Assembly: GCF_018780385.1 (NCBI RefSeq)
Contig: NZ_JADMJO010000004.1
Span: 62,001-126,000 of the forward strand
Length of the DNA: 64,000 bases
Source: Hydrogenophaga sp.
Lineage (GTDB): Bacteria > Pseudomonadota > Gammaproteobacteria > Burkholderiales > Burkholderiaceae_C
Reading direction: 5' to 3'
The notes beneath the pieces were generated by a model that worked only from the letters and a program-made list of their open reading frames with translations, was not told the origin of the DNA and ran no database searches. Numbering within the stretch: the stretch's first letter is position 1; the number at the start of each line of letters is the position of its first letter. A program made the position numbers and the translations under genes. Positions 33,091 to 45,258 of this stretch are shown piece by piece.

Positions 33091-34383
33091 TTAGTTATTT
33101 TGATTGTTGCGATTTTTGAGCTCGCGCAGCTTATCGGCGATGCGCAGCTCCAGGCCCCGGTCCACCGGTTGGTAGAAGCCGGGCTCGGCCATGCCCTCAG
33201 GCAGGTAGCTCTCACCCGCGGCAAAACCGCCTTCTTCATCGTGCGCGTACCGGTAGCCCTTGCCGTAGTCGAGCTCCTTCATGAGCTTGGTGGGCGCGTT
33301 GCGCAAATGCATGGGCACTGGGCGTGTGCCGTCTTTCTTCACGAAAGCCTTGGCGGCGTTGAAGGCCTTGTAGACCGCGTTGGACTTGGGCGCCACGGCG
33401 AGATAGATCACGCACTCGGCCAACGCGAGCTCACCTTCGGGCGTGCCCAGGCGTTCGTAAACCTCGGCGGCGTCCAGCGCCAGGCGCAGCGCGCGTGGAT
33501 CGGCCAGACCGATGTCTTCACTGGCCATGCGGATGAAGCGCCGCGCCATGTAGCGCGGGTCGGCACCGCCGTCGAGCATGCGCACGAACCAGTACAGCGC
33601 CGCGTCCGGGTCGGAGCCTCGCACGCTTTTGTGCAAAGCGCTGATGGTGTCGTAGAACTGCTCACCGCCCTTGTCGTAACGGCGCATGCGCTCGCCCAGC
33701 ACCTTGAGCAGCCAGGCGTCGGTGATCACGGTGAGCTTTTCGCGCTCGGCTGCCACAGCCAGCGTTTCCAGCGTGTTGAGCAAGCGACGGGCATCACCAT
33801 CGGCGTAGGCAATCAGCCGGTCGATTGCTGCGGACTCGATGGCGGGTACCGCATCGATGCTCTGCGCCTTGGCAACGATCTGCTTCAGGTCGTCTTCCGA
33901 CAGCGGCTGCAGCACGTACACCGCGGCACGCGACAGCAAGGCGGAGTTGACCTCGAACGAGGGGTTTTCGGTGGTGGCACCGATGAAGGTGAACAGGCCG
34001 CTTTCCACATGCGGCAAAAAGGCGTCCTGCTGGCTCTTGTTGAAGCGGTGAACTTCGTCCACAAACAGGATGGTGCGCTGGGCCGTGAGTCCGCTGCGCG
34101 CAAGCTCGGCCCGTTCCACCGCCTCGCGGATGTCCTTCACGCCGCCGAGCACTGCGCTGATGGTGAGGAACTGCGCGTCGAACGCGTCGGCCATGAGCCG
34201 CGCGATGGTGGTCTTGCCCACACCGGGCGGGCCCCAGAGGATGCAACTGTGCGGCTGACCCGACTCAAAGGCCAGGCGCAGCGCCATGCCCTCGCCCAGC
34301 ATGTGCTGCTGGCCGATGACCTCGCCCAAGGTGCGTGGGCGAAGCCGCTCGGCCAGGGGCGCGTGAGGGCTGGGGGCGGCCAC
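33091..34383 (-). CDS. rarA: Replication-associated recombination protein A (MgsA/RarA AAA+ ATPase)
   Basis: A 430-residue AAA+ ATPase related to clamp loaders, acting at stalled replication forks. It has the N-terminal LAERLRPRTLGEVIGQQHMLG, Walker A GPPGVGKTT, Walker B LFVDEVHRFNKSQQDAFLP, sensor 1 IGATTENPSFEVNSALLSR, and the C-terminal RarA-specific VRGSDPDAALYWFVRMLDGGADPRYMARR. There is no ATG at the conserved N-terminus; the GTG at 34383 is the best start and lies 5 bases after the lolA stop, consistent with coupling. Confidence 0.94.
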   Translation of the reverse strand: MAAPSPHAPLAERLRPRTLGEVIGQQHMLGEGMALRLAFESGQPHSCILWGPPGVGKTTIARLMADAFDAQFLTISAVLGGVKDIREAVERAELARSGLTAQRTILFVDEVHRFNKSQQDAFLPHVESGLFTFIGATTENPSFEVNSALLSRAAVYVLQPLSEDDLKQIVAKAQSIDAVPAIESAAIDRLIAYADGDARRLLNTLETLAVAAEREKLTVITDAWLLKVLGERMRRYDKGGEQFYDTISALHKSVRGSDPDAALYWFVRMLDGGADPRYMARRFIRMASEDIGLADPRALRLALDAAEVYERLGTPEGELALAECVIYLAVAPKSNAVYKAFNAAKAFVKKDGTRPVPMHLRNAPTKLMKELDYGKGYRYAHDEEGGFAAGESYLPEGMAEPGFYQPVDRGLELRIADKLRELKNRNNQNN

Positions 34384-34388
34384 GGACG

Positions 34389-35027
34389 TCAGGGCCGCAT
34401 GACAGACGCGCCTGCCGGTGGCTGAAACTTGAAGTCGGTCGCTTTCAATGTCGCGTTGGCCTGCCAGTCGTTGAAGGTGAGAACCGAACGCTGACCCAGG
34501 CTGTCCTCGATGTCGAGCACCGACAGCTGGCCTTGCTTGAAGCCCACGCGCACCATCTGCAACTGCCCGTTGCGGTCCTTCGGCTTCGCTTCCAGCCACT
34601 CCAGGCCGTCCTTGGCCGCTGCGGGTTTGAGATCAAACGCGTCCGACAGGCCCTTTAGGTCGGTGCCCGCTGCAATCAAGGCCGCTGGCGTGCTGCCCAG
34701 CACCTCCTTCTGGCTGCGCGCGGTCACCTGGTTCAAGTCAACGTCGTGGAGCCAGAGCGTCTGGCCATCGGCCACGATGGTCTGCTCGAACGGCTTGGTG
34801 TATTCGAACCGGAAACGGTTGGGGCGCAAGAACTCGAACGTGCCGGTCGAGGTCTTGCTGCGTGCAACGGTCTCGGTGGAGCGTTTGGGCGAAGTCACCA
34901 CCTGGGTGAAGCTGGACCTGCCGCTGCCCACCTCGCGCAGAAATTTCTCAAGGTCCTGAAGGCCATCGGCCCAGGCGCCCAGGGCAGCAAGGCTCAGCGC
35001 AGTGGCGATCATCAATTTTTTCATCAT
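34389..35027 (-). CDS. lolA: Outer-membrane lipoprotein carrier protein LolA
   Basis: A 212-residue periplasmic chaperone that ferries lipoproteins from LolCDE to LolB. The signal peptide MMKKLMIATALSLAALGAWA is followed by DGLQDLEKFL, then GTFEFLRPNRFRFEYTKPFEQTIVADGQTLWLHDVDLNQVT, the hallmark LolA strand pattern with the conserved Arg and the aromatic hydrophobic cavity. It is central in the ftsK-lolA-rarA cluster typical of proteobacteria. Confidence 0.94.
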   Translation of the reverse strand: MMKKLMIATALSLAALGAWADGLQDLEKFLREVGSGRSSFTQVVTSPKRSTETVARSKTSTGTFEFLRPNRFRFEYTKPFEQTIVADGQTLWLHDVDLNQVTARSQKEVLGSTPAALIAAGTDLKGLSDAFDLKPAAAKDGLEWLEAKPKDRNGQLQMVRVGFKQGQLSVLDIEDSLGQRSVLTFNDWQANATLKATDFKFQPPAGASVMRP

Positions 35028-35068
35028 GGGGGTCTGATCCGGTTGGGCCGGCTGGGTTCAAGCCGGCG

Positions 35069-37417
35069 TCATTCTCCGCGTGCCGGCACCAGGATGTCCC
35101 GCTGCCCGCTCGATGTGAGGGCGCTCACGAGGCCAGCGTTTTCCATGTCTTCGAGCAAGCGGGCGGCGCGGTTGTAGCCGATCTTGAGCTTGCGCTGCAC
35201 ATAGGAAATGCTGGCCTTGCGGTCCTTGATGACGATCTCCACCGCCTGGTCGTAGAGAGCATCTTTTTCACCGTTGCTCTCACCGCCACCTTCACCAAAC
35301 AGATCACCGCCCTCGCCATCGGCCACGCCGCCTTCCAGCACGCCGTCGATGTAGTTGGGCTCGCCACCCTGTTCCTTGAGGTAGGCCACCACGCGGTGCA
35401 CTTCGTCATCGCTCACAAACGCACCATGCACCCGGATCGGAAATCCTGTACCCGACGGCATGTAAAGCATGTCACCCATGCCGAGCAGACTCTCCGCGCC
35501 CATCTGGTCGAGGATGGTGCGGCTGTCGATCTTGCTGCTGACCTGGAACGACAGGCGCGTGGGGATGTTGGCCTTGATCAGGCCGGTGATCACGTCCACG
35601 CTGGGGCGCTGCGTGGCGAGAATCAAATGGATGCCGGCCGCGCGCGCTTTCTGCGCCAGGCGGGCGATGAGCTCCTCGATCTTCTTGCCCACCACCATCA
35701 TGAGATCGGCCAGTTCGTCGATCACCACCACGATGTAAGGCAGGCGCTCCAGCGGTTCGGGCTGCTCGGGCGTGAGGCTGAACGGGTTGCCGATGAACTC
35801 GCCGCGCGCTGCGGCCTCGTCGATCTTCACGTTGTAACCCGCAAGGTTGCGCACGCCCAGCTTGCTCATCAGCTTGTAGCGCTTCTCCATCTCGGCCACG
35901 CACCAGTTCAGGCCGTTGGCGGCGTGCTTCATGTCGGTGACCACCGGCGCGAGCAGGTGCGGGATGCCTTCGTAGACGCTCATCTCCAGCATCTTGGGAT
36001 CGATCAGCAGCAGGCGCACATCGCGCGCGTCGGCCTTGTAGAGCAGCGACAGGATCATCGCGTTGATGCCAACCGACTTGCCCGAACCGGTGGTGCCGGC
36101 CACCAGGCAGTGGGGCATCTTGGCCAGGTCGGCCACGATGGGCTGGCCACCGATGTCCTTGCCCAGGCCCATGGTCAGCATCGACTTGGCGTCGTTGTAG
36201 ACGGCCGATCCCAGGATCTCGCTGAGCTTGATGGTCTGGCGTTTGGCGTTGGGCAACTCCAGCGCCATCAGGTTCTTGCCCGGGATGGTCTCGATCACAC
36301 GGATGGAGACCAGCGAAAGCGAACGCGCCAGGTCGCGCCCGAGGTTGACGATCTGCGAACCCTTCACACCGGTGGCGGGCTCGATCTCGTACCGCGTGAT
36401 CACGGGGCCAGGCGCAGCGGCAACAACGCGCACGTCGACGCCAAAATCCTTGAGTTTCTTCTCGATCAGGCGGCTGGTCATCTCCAGCGTCTGGCTGTCC
36501 ACGCCCGCCTGGTGCACCGGCGCGCTGTCAAGCAGGTCCACCTGCGGCAGCTTGCTGTCGGGCAGTTCGGTGAACAGCGGTTTCTGGCGCTCCTTGGCCA
36601 CGCGCTCGCTCTTGGGCACATCGACCAGCGTGGGTTCGATCACCACCGGCGTGGGGTGGTGCTCTTCGATCTCCACCCGTTCGACCTTCACCACCTCTTC
36701 GCGTTCGCGCGCCGCCTTCTCACCGATGCGCTGGTCTTCTACCGCTTCGCGTTTCTCGCGGCGGGCCTCGAACCAGCCGTCCAGCGTGTGCCCGACCTCC
36801 TCCGCCCAGTGGCCCCAGGAAAAACGGAACACACGGGGCAGGCACACCAGCAGCAGCGCCAGCATGGTCAGCGCCGCGCCGGTGAACCCCAGCCAGCGCA
36901 TGGAAAACGCGCCGAGGCCATGGCCGAGCACACCGCCCGCATGGCCCGGCAACAGTGCTTCAAGACGGTACAGGCGGCTCCATTCCAGCACGGTGCTGGC
37001 AGCCATCAGGGTCACGAGCGCCAGCCAGAACAGGCTGCGGCGCGCCCAAGGGCGGCGCCAGATGCGTGGATCCTGTCCATCATTGCCTTCATCCCGTGTG
37101 CCGCGAATCCAACCCGCCAGGGCGGACAACCAGGCCCTCACACCGACCAGAAAACACCACCAGACCGAGAAGCCGAACAGGTAGTAACTCCAGTCAGACA
37201 ACAGCGCGCCCAACCGGCCACCCCAATTGCCCACCTCGGTGGCAGTGCCGGTGGTGCTCCAGGCCGGGTCGGCCAGCGAGTGGCTCAGCAAGGCCAGCAG
37301 CCAGAAGGCCAGCGCAGCCGCACCCAGCACCAAACCGATTTCCTGGGCAAAACGGGAAACGCCGACCTGCGGCTGGCCCGCACGGTCGGCGTTGAGGGTG
37401 TTCAGTGAGTAGGTCAT
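35069..37417 (-). CDS. ftsK: DNA translocase FtsK
   Basis: A 782-residue septal DNA pump. The N-terminus has about four TM segments ([22 protein letters not shown] onward), followed by a short charged linker (about 215-290) that is much shorter than in E. coli. The motor follows: alpha/beta domains with Walker [13 protein letters not shown], Walker [14 protein letters not shown], and [18 protein letters not shown]. The C-terminal winged-helix gamma domain (about 715-775, [25 protein letters not shown]) recognises KOPS sites. It helps resolve chromosome dimers with XerCD at dif. It precedes lolA and rarA. Confidence 0.96.
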   Translation of the reverse strand: MTYSLNTLNADRAGQPQVGVSRFAQEIGLVLGAAALAFWLLALLSHSLADPAWSTTGTATEVGNWGGRLGALLSDWSYYLFGFSVWWCFLVGVRAWLSALAGWIRGTRDEGNDGQDPRIWRRPWARRSLFWLALVTLMAASTVLEWSRLYRLEALLPGHAGGVLGHGLGAFSMRWLGFTGAALTMLALLLVCLPRVFRFSWGHWAEEVGHTLDGWFEARREKREAVEDQRIGEKAAREREEVVKVERVEIEEHHPTPVVIEPTLVDVPKSERVAKERQKPLFTELPDSKLPQVDLLDSAPVHQAGVDSQTLEMTSRLIEKKLKDFGVDVRVVAAAPGPVITRYEIEPATGVKGSQIVNLGRDLARSLSLVSIRVIETIPGKNLMALELPNAKRQTIKLSEILGSAVYNDAKSMLTMGLGKDIGGQPIVADLAKMPHCLVAGTTGSGKSVGINAMILSLLYKADARDVRLLLIDPKMLEMSVYEGIPHLLAPVVTDMKHAANGLNWCVAEMEKRYKLMSKLGVRNLAGYNVKIDEAAARGEFIGNPFSLTPEQPEPLERLPYIVVVIDELADLMMVVGKKIEELIARLAQKARAAGIHLILATQRPSVDVITGLIKANIPTRLSFQVSSKIDSRTILDQMGAESLLGMGDMLYMPSGTGFPIRVHGAFVSDDEVHRVVAYLKEQGGEPNYIDGVLEGGVADGEGGDLFGEGGGESNGEKDALYDQAVEIVIKDRKASISYVQRKLKIGYNRAARLLEDMENAGLVSALTSSGQRDILVPARGE

Positions 37418-37497
37418 GGGCTGTTCAAATGTCCAGCAGCTAGCTTACCCCAAGCCCATGCCCGGTAGCCCCGACCGCCCGAAGGCGGCCGCCGGGT

Positions 37498-38172
37498 TCA
37501 ACCGAGGGAATTCAGCCGTTCCTTGATGACGGTGCTGCCGTCCTCGGCCATCTCGATGAAGCCCCGGTCTTCGAGATCTTTCATCACGCGGCTGACCATC
37601 TCACGCGAGGCGCCGATCATCTTGGCCACGTCCTGGCGCGACACCCGGTCCTTGATCGTGAGCTGGCCGTCCTTGTCGGGCTGGGCAAACTCCAACAGCG
37701 CGCGCGCCACCCGGCCGTACACATCCATCAGTGCGAGCGATTCGATCTTGCGGTCGGCGTGGCGCAAGCGCTGCACCAGGCCCTTCATGACCGCGTAGGC
37801 CATGGAACTGTTCTCGGGAAGGCAGCGGGCGAATTCGGCACGACCCAGGATCAGCACATCGGTCTGCACCTCGGCCTTCACCGTGGCCGAATGCGGCTGG
37901 TTGTCGATCAGGCTCATCTCACCCACGTAGTCGCCGGGGTTCATGGTGGCCAGGATCACCTCCCGCCCGCGTGTGTCGGTGGTAACCACACGAGCCCGCC
38001 CGGTCAACACGATGGCCAGGCAATTGGACTTTTTTCCCTGCTCGACGATGCACTCTCCGCGCTTGAAGCGCCGCTTGATCACCGAGTCGGCCACGGACTC
38101 GGCCTGGGCCTGGGTCAGGGTGGAAAACAAGGGAACCCGGCGGATCAGATCGAGATTAGACAGGAGAGACAT
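37498..38172 (-). CDS. Crp/Fnr-family transcriptional regulator
   Basis: A 224-residue regulator. The N-terminal cyclic-nucleotide-binding-type barrel (about 10-125, with GECIVEQGKKSNCLAIVLTGRARV and NPGDYVGEMSLID) is followed by a dimerisation helix and a C-terminal Crp-type helix-turn-helix, SRQDVAKMIGASREMVSRVMKDLEDRGFI. It lacks the N-terminal Cys cluster of Fnr, so it is not an Fe-S oxygen sensor; cNMP binding is possible. Start at 38172 preferred over 38220. It lies between ftsK and the divergent trxB, a recurrent Burkholderiales arrangement. Confidence 0.9.
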   Translation of the reverse strand: MSLLSNLDLIRRVPLFSTLTQAQAESVADSVIKRRFKRGECIVEQGKKSNCLAIVLTGRARVVTTDTRGREVILATMNPGDYVGEMSLIDNQPHSATVKAEVQTDVLILGRAEFARCLPENSSMAYAVMKGLVQRLRHADRKIESLALMDVYGRVARALLEFAQPDKDGQLTIKDRVSRQDVAKMIGASREMVSRVMKDLEDRGFIEMAEDGSTVIKERLNSLG

Positions 38173-38277
38173 GCGTGTATTCCTTGTTCTGGGAAGCGCT
38201 TGCAGCGCCGTTTCATACAATGACCTGAAGTCAAGGCCCCCTGCACCGCAGGCTTCTGACCTGACGCACCAATATAA

Positions 38278-39273
<996 letters not shown>

Positions 39274-39308
39274 GCGCGTACGCATTCCCCGCCAGATTGC
39301 CAATTGGC

Positions 39309-39314
39309 TATAAT
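39309..39314 (+). promoter_or_regulatory. Possible -10 element for rpmB-rpmG
   Basis: A perfect TATAAT, 151 bases before the rpmB ATG, downstream of trxB. No convincing -35 is found at the proper spacing. A hairpin-capable GACCGG-TTCGT-CCGG segment follows in the leader, compatible with a structured r-protein leader but not proof of one. Confidence 0.42.
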
Positions 39315-39465
39315 CGCGGGCTTTGCTGAGATTGACCGGTTCGTCCGGGACCAAAGCAGATTCGGGTTACCGCCACCCTTTCCTGGCGAGGTGAGGCTGC
39401 AGGGGCCAGACACGGAATGTCTTCCGGTCGTGGCCAGCAGCTGTTTGAATGATCGGAGTGTCCTC

Positions 39466-39699
39466 ATGGCACGCGTCTGCGAAGTCACGGGCAAGAAGCC
39501 CATGGTCGGGAACAATGTTTCCCACGCCAACAACAAAACCAAGCGCCGGTTCCTGCCGAACCTGCAATACCGCCGTTTCTGGGTCGAGAGCGAAAACCGC
39601 TGGGTGCGTCTGCGCGTCTCCGGTGCCGCCTTGCGCCTGATCGACAAAAACGGCATTGACGCCGTGCTCGCCGACCTGCGCGCACGCGGTCAAGCTTAA
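39466..39699 (+). CDS. rpmB: 50S ribosomal protein L28
   Basis: A 77-residue large-subunit ribosomal protein. It begins [29 protein letters not shown], the L28 signature, and has the usual [14 protein letters not shown]-terminal segment. Upstream in-frame Met codons are ignored because L28 starts with MARVC. It is followed 12 bases later by rpmG, the usual pairing. Confidence 0.98.
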   Translation: MARVCEVTGKKPMVGNNVSHANNKTKRRFLPNLQYRRFWVESENRWVRLRVSGAALRLIDKNGIDAVLADLRARGQA

Positions 39700-39711
39700 G
39701 GAGAACCGAAC

Positions 39712-39882
39712 ATGGCAACCAAAGGCGCACGCGAGAAGATCAAGCTGGAATCCACCGCTGGAACCGGCCACTTCTACACCACCACCAAAAACAAGAAGAC
39801 CACGCCCGAGAAGATGCTGATCAAGAAATTTGATCCCAAAGCTCGCAAGCATGTGGACTACAAAGAAATCAAGCTCAAGTAA
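39712..39882 (+). CDS. rpmG: 50S ribosomal protein L33
   Basis: A 56-residue ribosomal protein read directly from the DNA. It starts [14 protein letters not shown] and has [11 protein letters not shown] and the ending [18 protein letters not shown], as in L33. A strong AAGGAGA lies upstream. It has no zinc-binding Cys residues, so it is the C-minus form. An intrinsic terminator follows within 16 bases. Confidence 0.97.
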   Translation: MATKGAREKIKLESTAGTGHFYTTTKNKKTTPEKMLIKKFDPKARKHVDYKEIKLK

Positions 39883-39897
39883 TCGAGCGATTTCAAC

Positions 39898-39930
39898 AAA
39901 AAGCCCGCTGTGAAAACAGCGGGCTTTTTT
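39898..39930 (+). terminator. Rho-independent terminator of rpmB-rpmG
   Basis: Stem AAGCCCGCTG (39901-39910), loop TGAAAA, CAGCGGGCTT (39917-39926), with a run of six T (39925-39930) and A residues on the other side, so it may also act on the opposite strand. Confidence 0.95.
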
Positions 39931-39962
39931 GTGGTCGTTCACCAAGGTCATCGCGGAGCCGC

Positions 39963-40032
39963 CATTGCGGGGCCGCAGATGACGCCCCCCTTGAGGGGGC
40001 GACGCGCCGCAGGCGCGGCGCGGGGGGAGCGT
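39963..40032. repeat. GC-rich extragenic palindromic repeat
   Basis: GCCCCCC-TTGA-GGGGGC (39984-40000) is followed by GACGCGCCGC and GCGGCGCG (stem-capable) and a GGGGGGAGCG tail. Architecture resembles the repeat at 27602-27679: a C-run/G-run hairpin, then a purine-rich tail ending GGGGAGCG. It lies at the 3' end of the desaturase gene. Confidence 0.5.
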
Positions 40033-40035
40033 ATC

Positions 40036-41262
40036 TCAGGCGTGGGCCGAGCGAAGGCGGATGGAGAAATCGCGCAAGGCAGCGATGCCGCTTTCTTCCG
40101 CACGGCGGCACCAGGCCTGCAGGTCAGTGGCCAGTTGCTCGCGGGTGGCGGTGGTGCTGGACCACAAGGCGCGCAGCTCTTCACGCATGGTGACCATCTT
40201 GTCGAGCACCGGGTGCTCGGCGCGGACCTGGGCCAGCTGAGGCTTGACGTTGGCCGGCACCTTGTCTTCGTCGCGGTGCAGCCACTGGCGGGCGGATTGC
40301 AACACGGTCGCGTCACCGCGGCGATGTTGCAGCGCTTCGATCTCGCGCTTGCAAGCCGCGCGCATTTCGCGAGCGTAACCGGCCATCACTTCGTAGCGGT
40401 TGGCGATGATCGCCTCCAGGGTCTTCTCGTCCGCCACGGGCTTGACATCGCCAAACGCCATCTTGGGAGGCAGCTTCTTGACCGAGGCCAGACCTACCGA
40501 ACGCAGCATGCTGATGTACATCCAGCCGATGTCGAACTCGTAGGGCTTGACTGACAGCTTGGCCGACGTGGGGTAAGTGTGGTGGTTGTTGTGGAGTTCT
40601 TCACCGCCAATGATGATGCCCCAGGGCGACACGTTGGTGCTGGCGTCGGTCGCTTCGAAGTTGCGGTAGCCCCACCAGTGACCGATGCCGTTGATGATGC
40701 CGGCGGCCGTGATCGGGATCCAGATCATCTGGATGGCCCAGACAGTCACGCCCAGCACGCCGAACAGTGCAACGTTCAGGATGAGCATAAGACTCACACC
40801 CAGGCGTGAGCGGCCGGTGTAGACCACGCGCTCGATCCAGTCGTTGGGGGTGTTGTGGCCGTAGCGGTCCAGGGTTTCCTGGTTCTTGGCCTCGGCGCGA
40901 TACAGCTCGCTGCCTTCAAAGAACACTTTCTTGATGCCGAACACCACCGGGCTGTGCGGGTCACCTTCGTGTTCGCACTTGGCGTGGTGTTTGCGGTGAA
41001 TGGCAGTCCATTCCTTGGTGACCATGCCGGTGGTCATCCAGAGCCAGAAGCGGAAAAAGTGCGAAGCGATCGGGTGCAGGTCCAGCGAGCGGTGCGCTTG
41101 GTGGCGGTGCAGATAGATGGTGACGCTGGCGATGGTGATGTGGGTAAACACCAGAGCCACGATCATGGTTTGCCACCAGGTCGCACCGATCACGCCATGT
41201 GCGAGGAACTGAATGAGGCCGTCCCAGATGGACGAGAAGATGCCGAAGTCGGAAGAAGACAT
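40036..41262 (-). CDS. Membrane fatty-acid desaturase (acyl-CoA delta-9 type)
   Basis: A 408-residue di-iron integral-membrane desaturase introducing a double bond into acyl chains. The three histidine boxes are HRHQAH (52-57), HRKHH (89-93) and ELHNNHH (about 222-228). TM segments flank the boxes (WWQTMIVALVFTHITIASVTIYL; LMLILNVALFGVLGVTVWAIQMIW). The C-terminal 120 residues are hydrophilic and helical, longer than the catalytic core needs. It adjusts membrane fluidity. The single gene has its own 166-base upstream region. Confidence 0.92.
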   Translation of the reverse strand: MSSSDFGIFSSIWDGLIQFLAHGVIGATWWQTMIVALVFTHITIASVTIYLHRHQAHRSLDLHPIASHFFRFWLWMTTGMVTKEWTAIHRKHHAKCEHEGDPHSPVVFGIKKVFFEGSELYRAEAKNQETLDRYGHNTPNDWIERVVYTGRSRLGVSLMLILNVALFGVLGVTVWAIQMIWIPITAAGIINGIGHWWGYRNFEATDASTNVSPWGIIIGGEELHNNHHTYPTSAKLSVKPYEFDIGWMYISMLRSVGLASVKKLPPKMAFGDVKPVADEKTLEAIIANRYEVMAGYAREMRAACKREIEALQHRRGDATVLQSARQWLHRDEDKVPANVKPQLAQVRAEHPVLDKMVTMREELRALWSSTTATREQLATDLQAWCRRAEESGIAALRDFSIRLRSAHA

Positions 41263-41428
41263 TGATTTCCCAATAGACCGCCCATGGGAGCGGATGGATA
41301 CCGAGTGGGCTCCAGGGCACCCGGAGCAGTAACGCCCACGATTTTAAGGGCGGGGGTGACAATCACCAACCCATATCAAGCCTCGAATGTGGAAACTACT
41401 GCTCCAGATCAAGTGAATTGGCTGCTTT

Positions 41429-42697
41429 TCAAGGCTTTTTCCGCCAGACGGCTGCAAAAAAGCCATCCGTTGCGTGCCGATGCGGCCACAAGCGCAACCA
41501 ACGCCCTTCGTCACCTTGACACAAGGATGCCGCGTTCTGGACTTGAGCGGTGTCCAGCAAACCAGCCGCGGGCACCACTTCGAATTCGGCATGGGCCGCC
41601 TCGAACGCCGCGCAGACCTCCTCGTTTTCCTGCTTCAGCAAGCTGCAGGTGGCATACACCAGGCGCCCACCCGGCTTGAGCAGGCGGGCCGCGCTGTTGA
41701 GGATGGCAACTTGCAGTTCAGCCTGGGCCGCCACGGTCTGGGGGTTCTGGCGCCACTTCAGGTCGGGGCTGCGCCGCAGCGTGCCCAGACCCGAGCACGG
41801 CGCATCGACCAGCACCCGGTCAATCTTGCCTGCGAGGCGTTTGATGCGGTCGTCGCGCTCGTGTGCAATCGCCACTGGATGCACGTTGGACAGGCCACTG
41901 CGTGCCAGGCGCGGTTTGAGCGCGTCGAGGCGGTGGCCGGAGGTGTCGAACGCGTAGAGCCGGCCGCTGTTGCGCATGGCGGCACCGATGGCGAGCGTCT
42001 TGCCCCCAGCGCCGGCGCAGAAGTCCACCACCATTTCGCCGCGTTTGGCGTCCAGCAACAGGGCGAGCAATTGCGAGCCTTCATCCTGTACTTCGACCTC
42101 GCCCTCGGTGAACGCGGGCAGCTTGGCCAGTGACGGTTTGCCCTGCAGGCGGATGCCCAGCGGCGAATAGGGCGTGGCAACGCCTGTCAAACCGAGCTTT
42201 TGCAGCGAGGCCAGCACCGCTTCGCGCTTGGCCTTGAGCAGGTTCACCCGCAGGTCCAGCGGCGCGGGCTGGTTGAGGCTGGCCACCAGCTCATCGAACT
42301 CGTTGCCCACCTGCTCGCGCAGGGCAGTGGCCAACCACTCGGGCAGGTTGTGGCGGTGCGGCGCCATCAGGTCGGCGTCGGTCACGGCATCGCAGTGGTC
42401 CAGCCAGGTTTTTTCGGGCTCGGTCAGCGCACTCTTGATGAAATCGCGGTCACCGGGAAAGGCCAGGATCGCCAGCCGGCGCCACTTGGAGCCACTGCCC
42501 GAGCGAGCAAGCCATTCGAGTTTCAGGCGCTCACGAAGGATGGCGTAGACGGTGTCGGACAGGGTGGCGCGCTCGCGAGACCCCAGCGATCGGTTCTCGC
42601 GGAAATGGCGGGCGACGACGGCGTCGGTGGGGTGTTCGAACTTGAAGACTTGTTCGATCAGGCTGGCGCATTCGTCCAGGAGGGCTTTTGGATGCAT
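41429..42697 (-). CDS. RsmB/NOP2-family rRNA (cytosine-5) methyltransferase
   Basis: A 422-residue SAM-dependent RNA m5C methyltransferase, probably RsmB (16S C967). An N-terminal NusB-like helical part is followed by a PUA-less linker and the Rossmann core: SAM motif VVDFCAGAGGKTLAIGAAM, motif IV DAPCSGLGTLRRSPDLKW and motif VI YATCSLLKQENEEV, holding the two conserved Cys of m5C enzymes. The ATG at 42697 is the first consistent start; the longer open frame upstream lies opposite prfC. RsmB versus a close paralogue cannot be decided. Confidence 0.88.
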   Translation of the reverse strand: MHPKALLDECASLIEQVFKFEHPTDAVVARHFRENRSLGSRERATLSDTVYAILRERLKLEWLARSGSGSKWRRLAILAFPGDRDFIKSALTEPEKTWLDHCDAVTDADLMAPHRHNLPEWLATALREQVGNEFDELVASLNQPAPLDLRVNLLKAKREAVLASLQKLGLTGVATPYSPLGIRLQGKPSLAKLPAFTEGEVEVQDEGSQLLALLLDAKRGEMVVDFCAGAGGKTLAIGAAMRNSGRLYAFDTSGHRLDALKPRLARSGLSNVHPVAIAHERDDRIKRLAGKIDRVLVDAPCSGLGTLRRSPDLKWRQNPQTVAAQAELQVAILNSAARLLKPGGRLVYATCSLLKQENEEVCAAFEAAHAEFEVVPAAGLLDTAQVQNAASLCQGDEGRWLRLWPHRHATDGFFAAVWRKKP

Positions 42698-42731
42698 AGC
42701 CCGTATTGTCCTCCGTCGATAATCCTGGGCT

Positions 42732-44347
<1,616 letters not shown>

Positions 44348-44351
<4 letters not shown>

Positions 44352-45172
44352 ACGCGCCCGTCCACCAGGTCGAGCTGTGGCTGGGGCCACTGGCAGGTGT
44401 TCATGCTGAAATCTTGAACAGTGACAGACCTTTCGGTAAACACTGGCACGACAGCTACGGCTTTGGTGTGATGGACGAGGGTGGACACCGGTCGGCGAGT
44501 GGACGCGGACCGGTAGAAGCGATGCCTGGCAACCTTGTCACATCCAACCCAGGCGAAGTGCACGACGGCACACCGCTGAATGGCGCGTCACGGCGCTGGC
44601 GCATGGTGCACATCGCGCCCGCTGCCATGGCGCGCCTGACCGAGCTTGATGAGCGGGAGTTCACCCGCCCGGTGCTGGAAGACCGTCGATTGGGGGCAGC
44701 CATCGACCGCGTCTTCGGCCGGTGGGAGGCGCTTCGAACCGTCGACGATTCGGCGAACGCCCGGGCTCTGTGGGAGGAGTCCCTCACCCAGGCCTGCGGT
44801 TTGCTCATGCAGCAGCACAGCAACCGCAAAGCGGACAGGGCGCCAAGGGCTTGCCTGGACCCGGTGCGGGACTGCCTGCTGGACCAGATGGATGCACCCC
44901 CGAGCCTGGATCAACTTGCCCGGCTGGTCGGACTTTCGCGCTACCAGCTGGTGCGACAGTTTTCCATCGACCATGGTCTGCCCCCATTTGCATGGCTGCA
45001 GCAGCAGCGCCTGCGCCAGGCCAGCGCCCTGATCGCGACCGGCACCTCACTGGCCGAAACCGCAACCGCCTGCGGGTTCGCCGACCAGAGCCACCTGCAC
45101 CGCCATTTCACGCGGTGCTACGGCTTCACCCCGGGGCTGTGGCAACGCGCGCAGCTGAACAAGCCGCAATAA
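44348..45172 (+). CDS. AraC-family transcriptional regulator
   Basis: A 274-residue regulator. An N-terminal cupin-like sensing domain (FGKHWHDSYGFGVMDEGGHRS and SNPGEVHDGTP) is followed by two C-terminal helix-turn-helix motifs, LDQLARLVGLSRYQLVRQFSIDHGLPPFAWLQQQRLRQA and LAETATACGFADQSHLHRHFTRCYGFTPG. GTG start overlapping the prfC stop (GTGA). It lies 86 bases upstream of the LysE-type exporter gene, a common AraC-LysE pairing, so it probably controls that exporter in response to an amino acid or related metabolite (inference). Confidence 0.9.
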
Positions 45173-45258
45173 CGTACAAGACACGGCGCTTCGGGAACTT
45201 CAGGATACGCACCAGGGCCCGCCATGCGCGGCATGTCCTGGACATACTGGAGTGCAAA

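Noticed and set aside
35396..37408. 670-residue open frame antisense to ftsK
   Set aside because: Shadow of a strongly GC3-biased gene; His/Gln/Arg-rich low-complexity translation with no recognisable motif.
37473..37490. CCGCC-CGAA-GGCGG hairpin after the Crp-type regulator as a terminator
   Set aside because: No T run follows on the minus strand; a weak or Rho-dependent end is possible but unsupported.
39320..39465. Riboswitch or defined r-protein leader before rpmB
   Set aside because: Short stems can be drawn, but no known leader motif was recognisable.
44722..45258. N-terminal extension of the LysE-type exporter
   Set aside because: It overlaps the AraC gene in another frame; exporter family similarity starts at the TTG at 45259.
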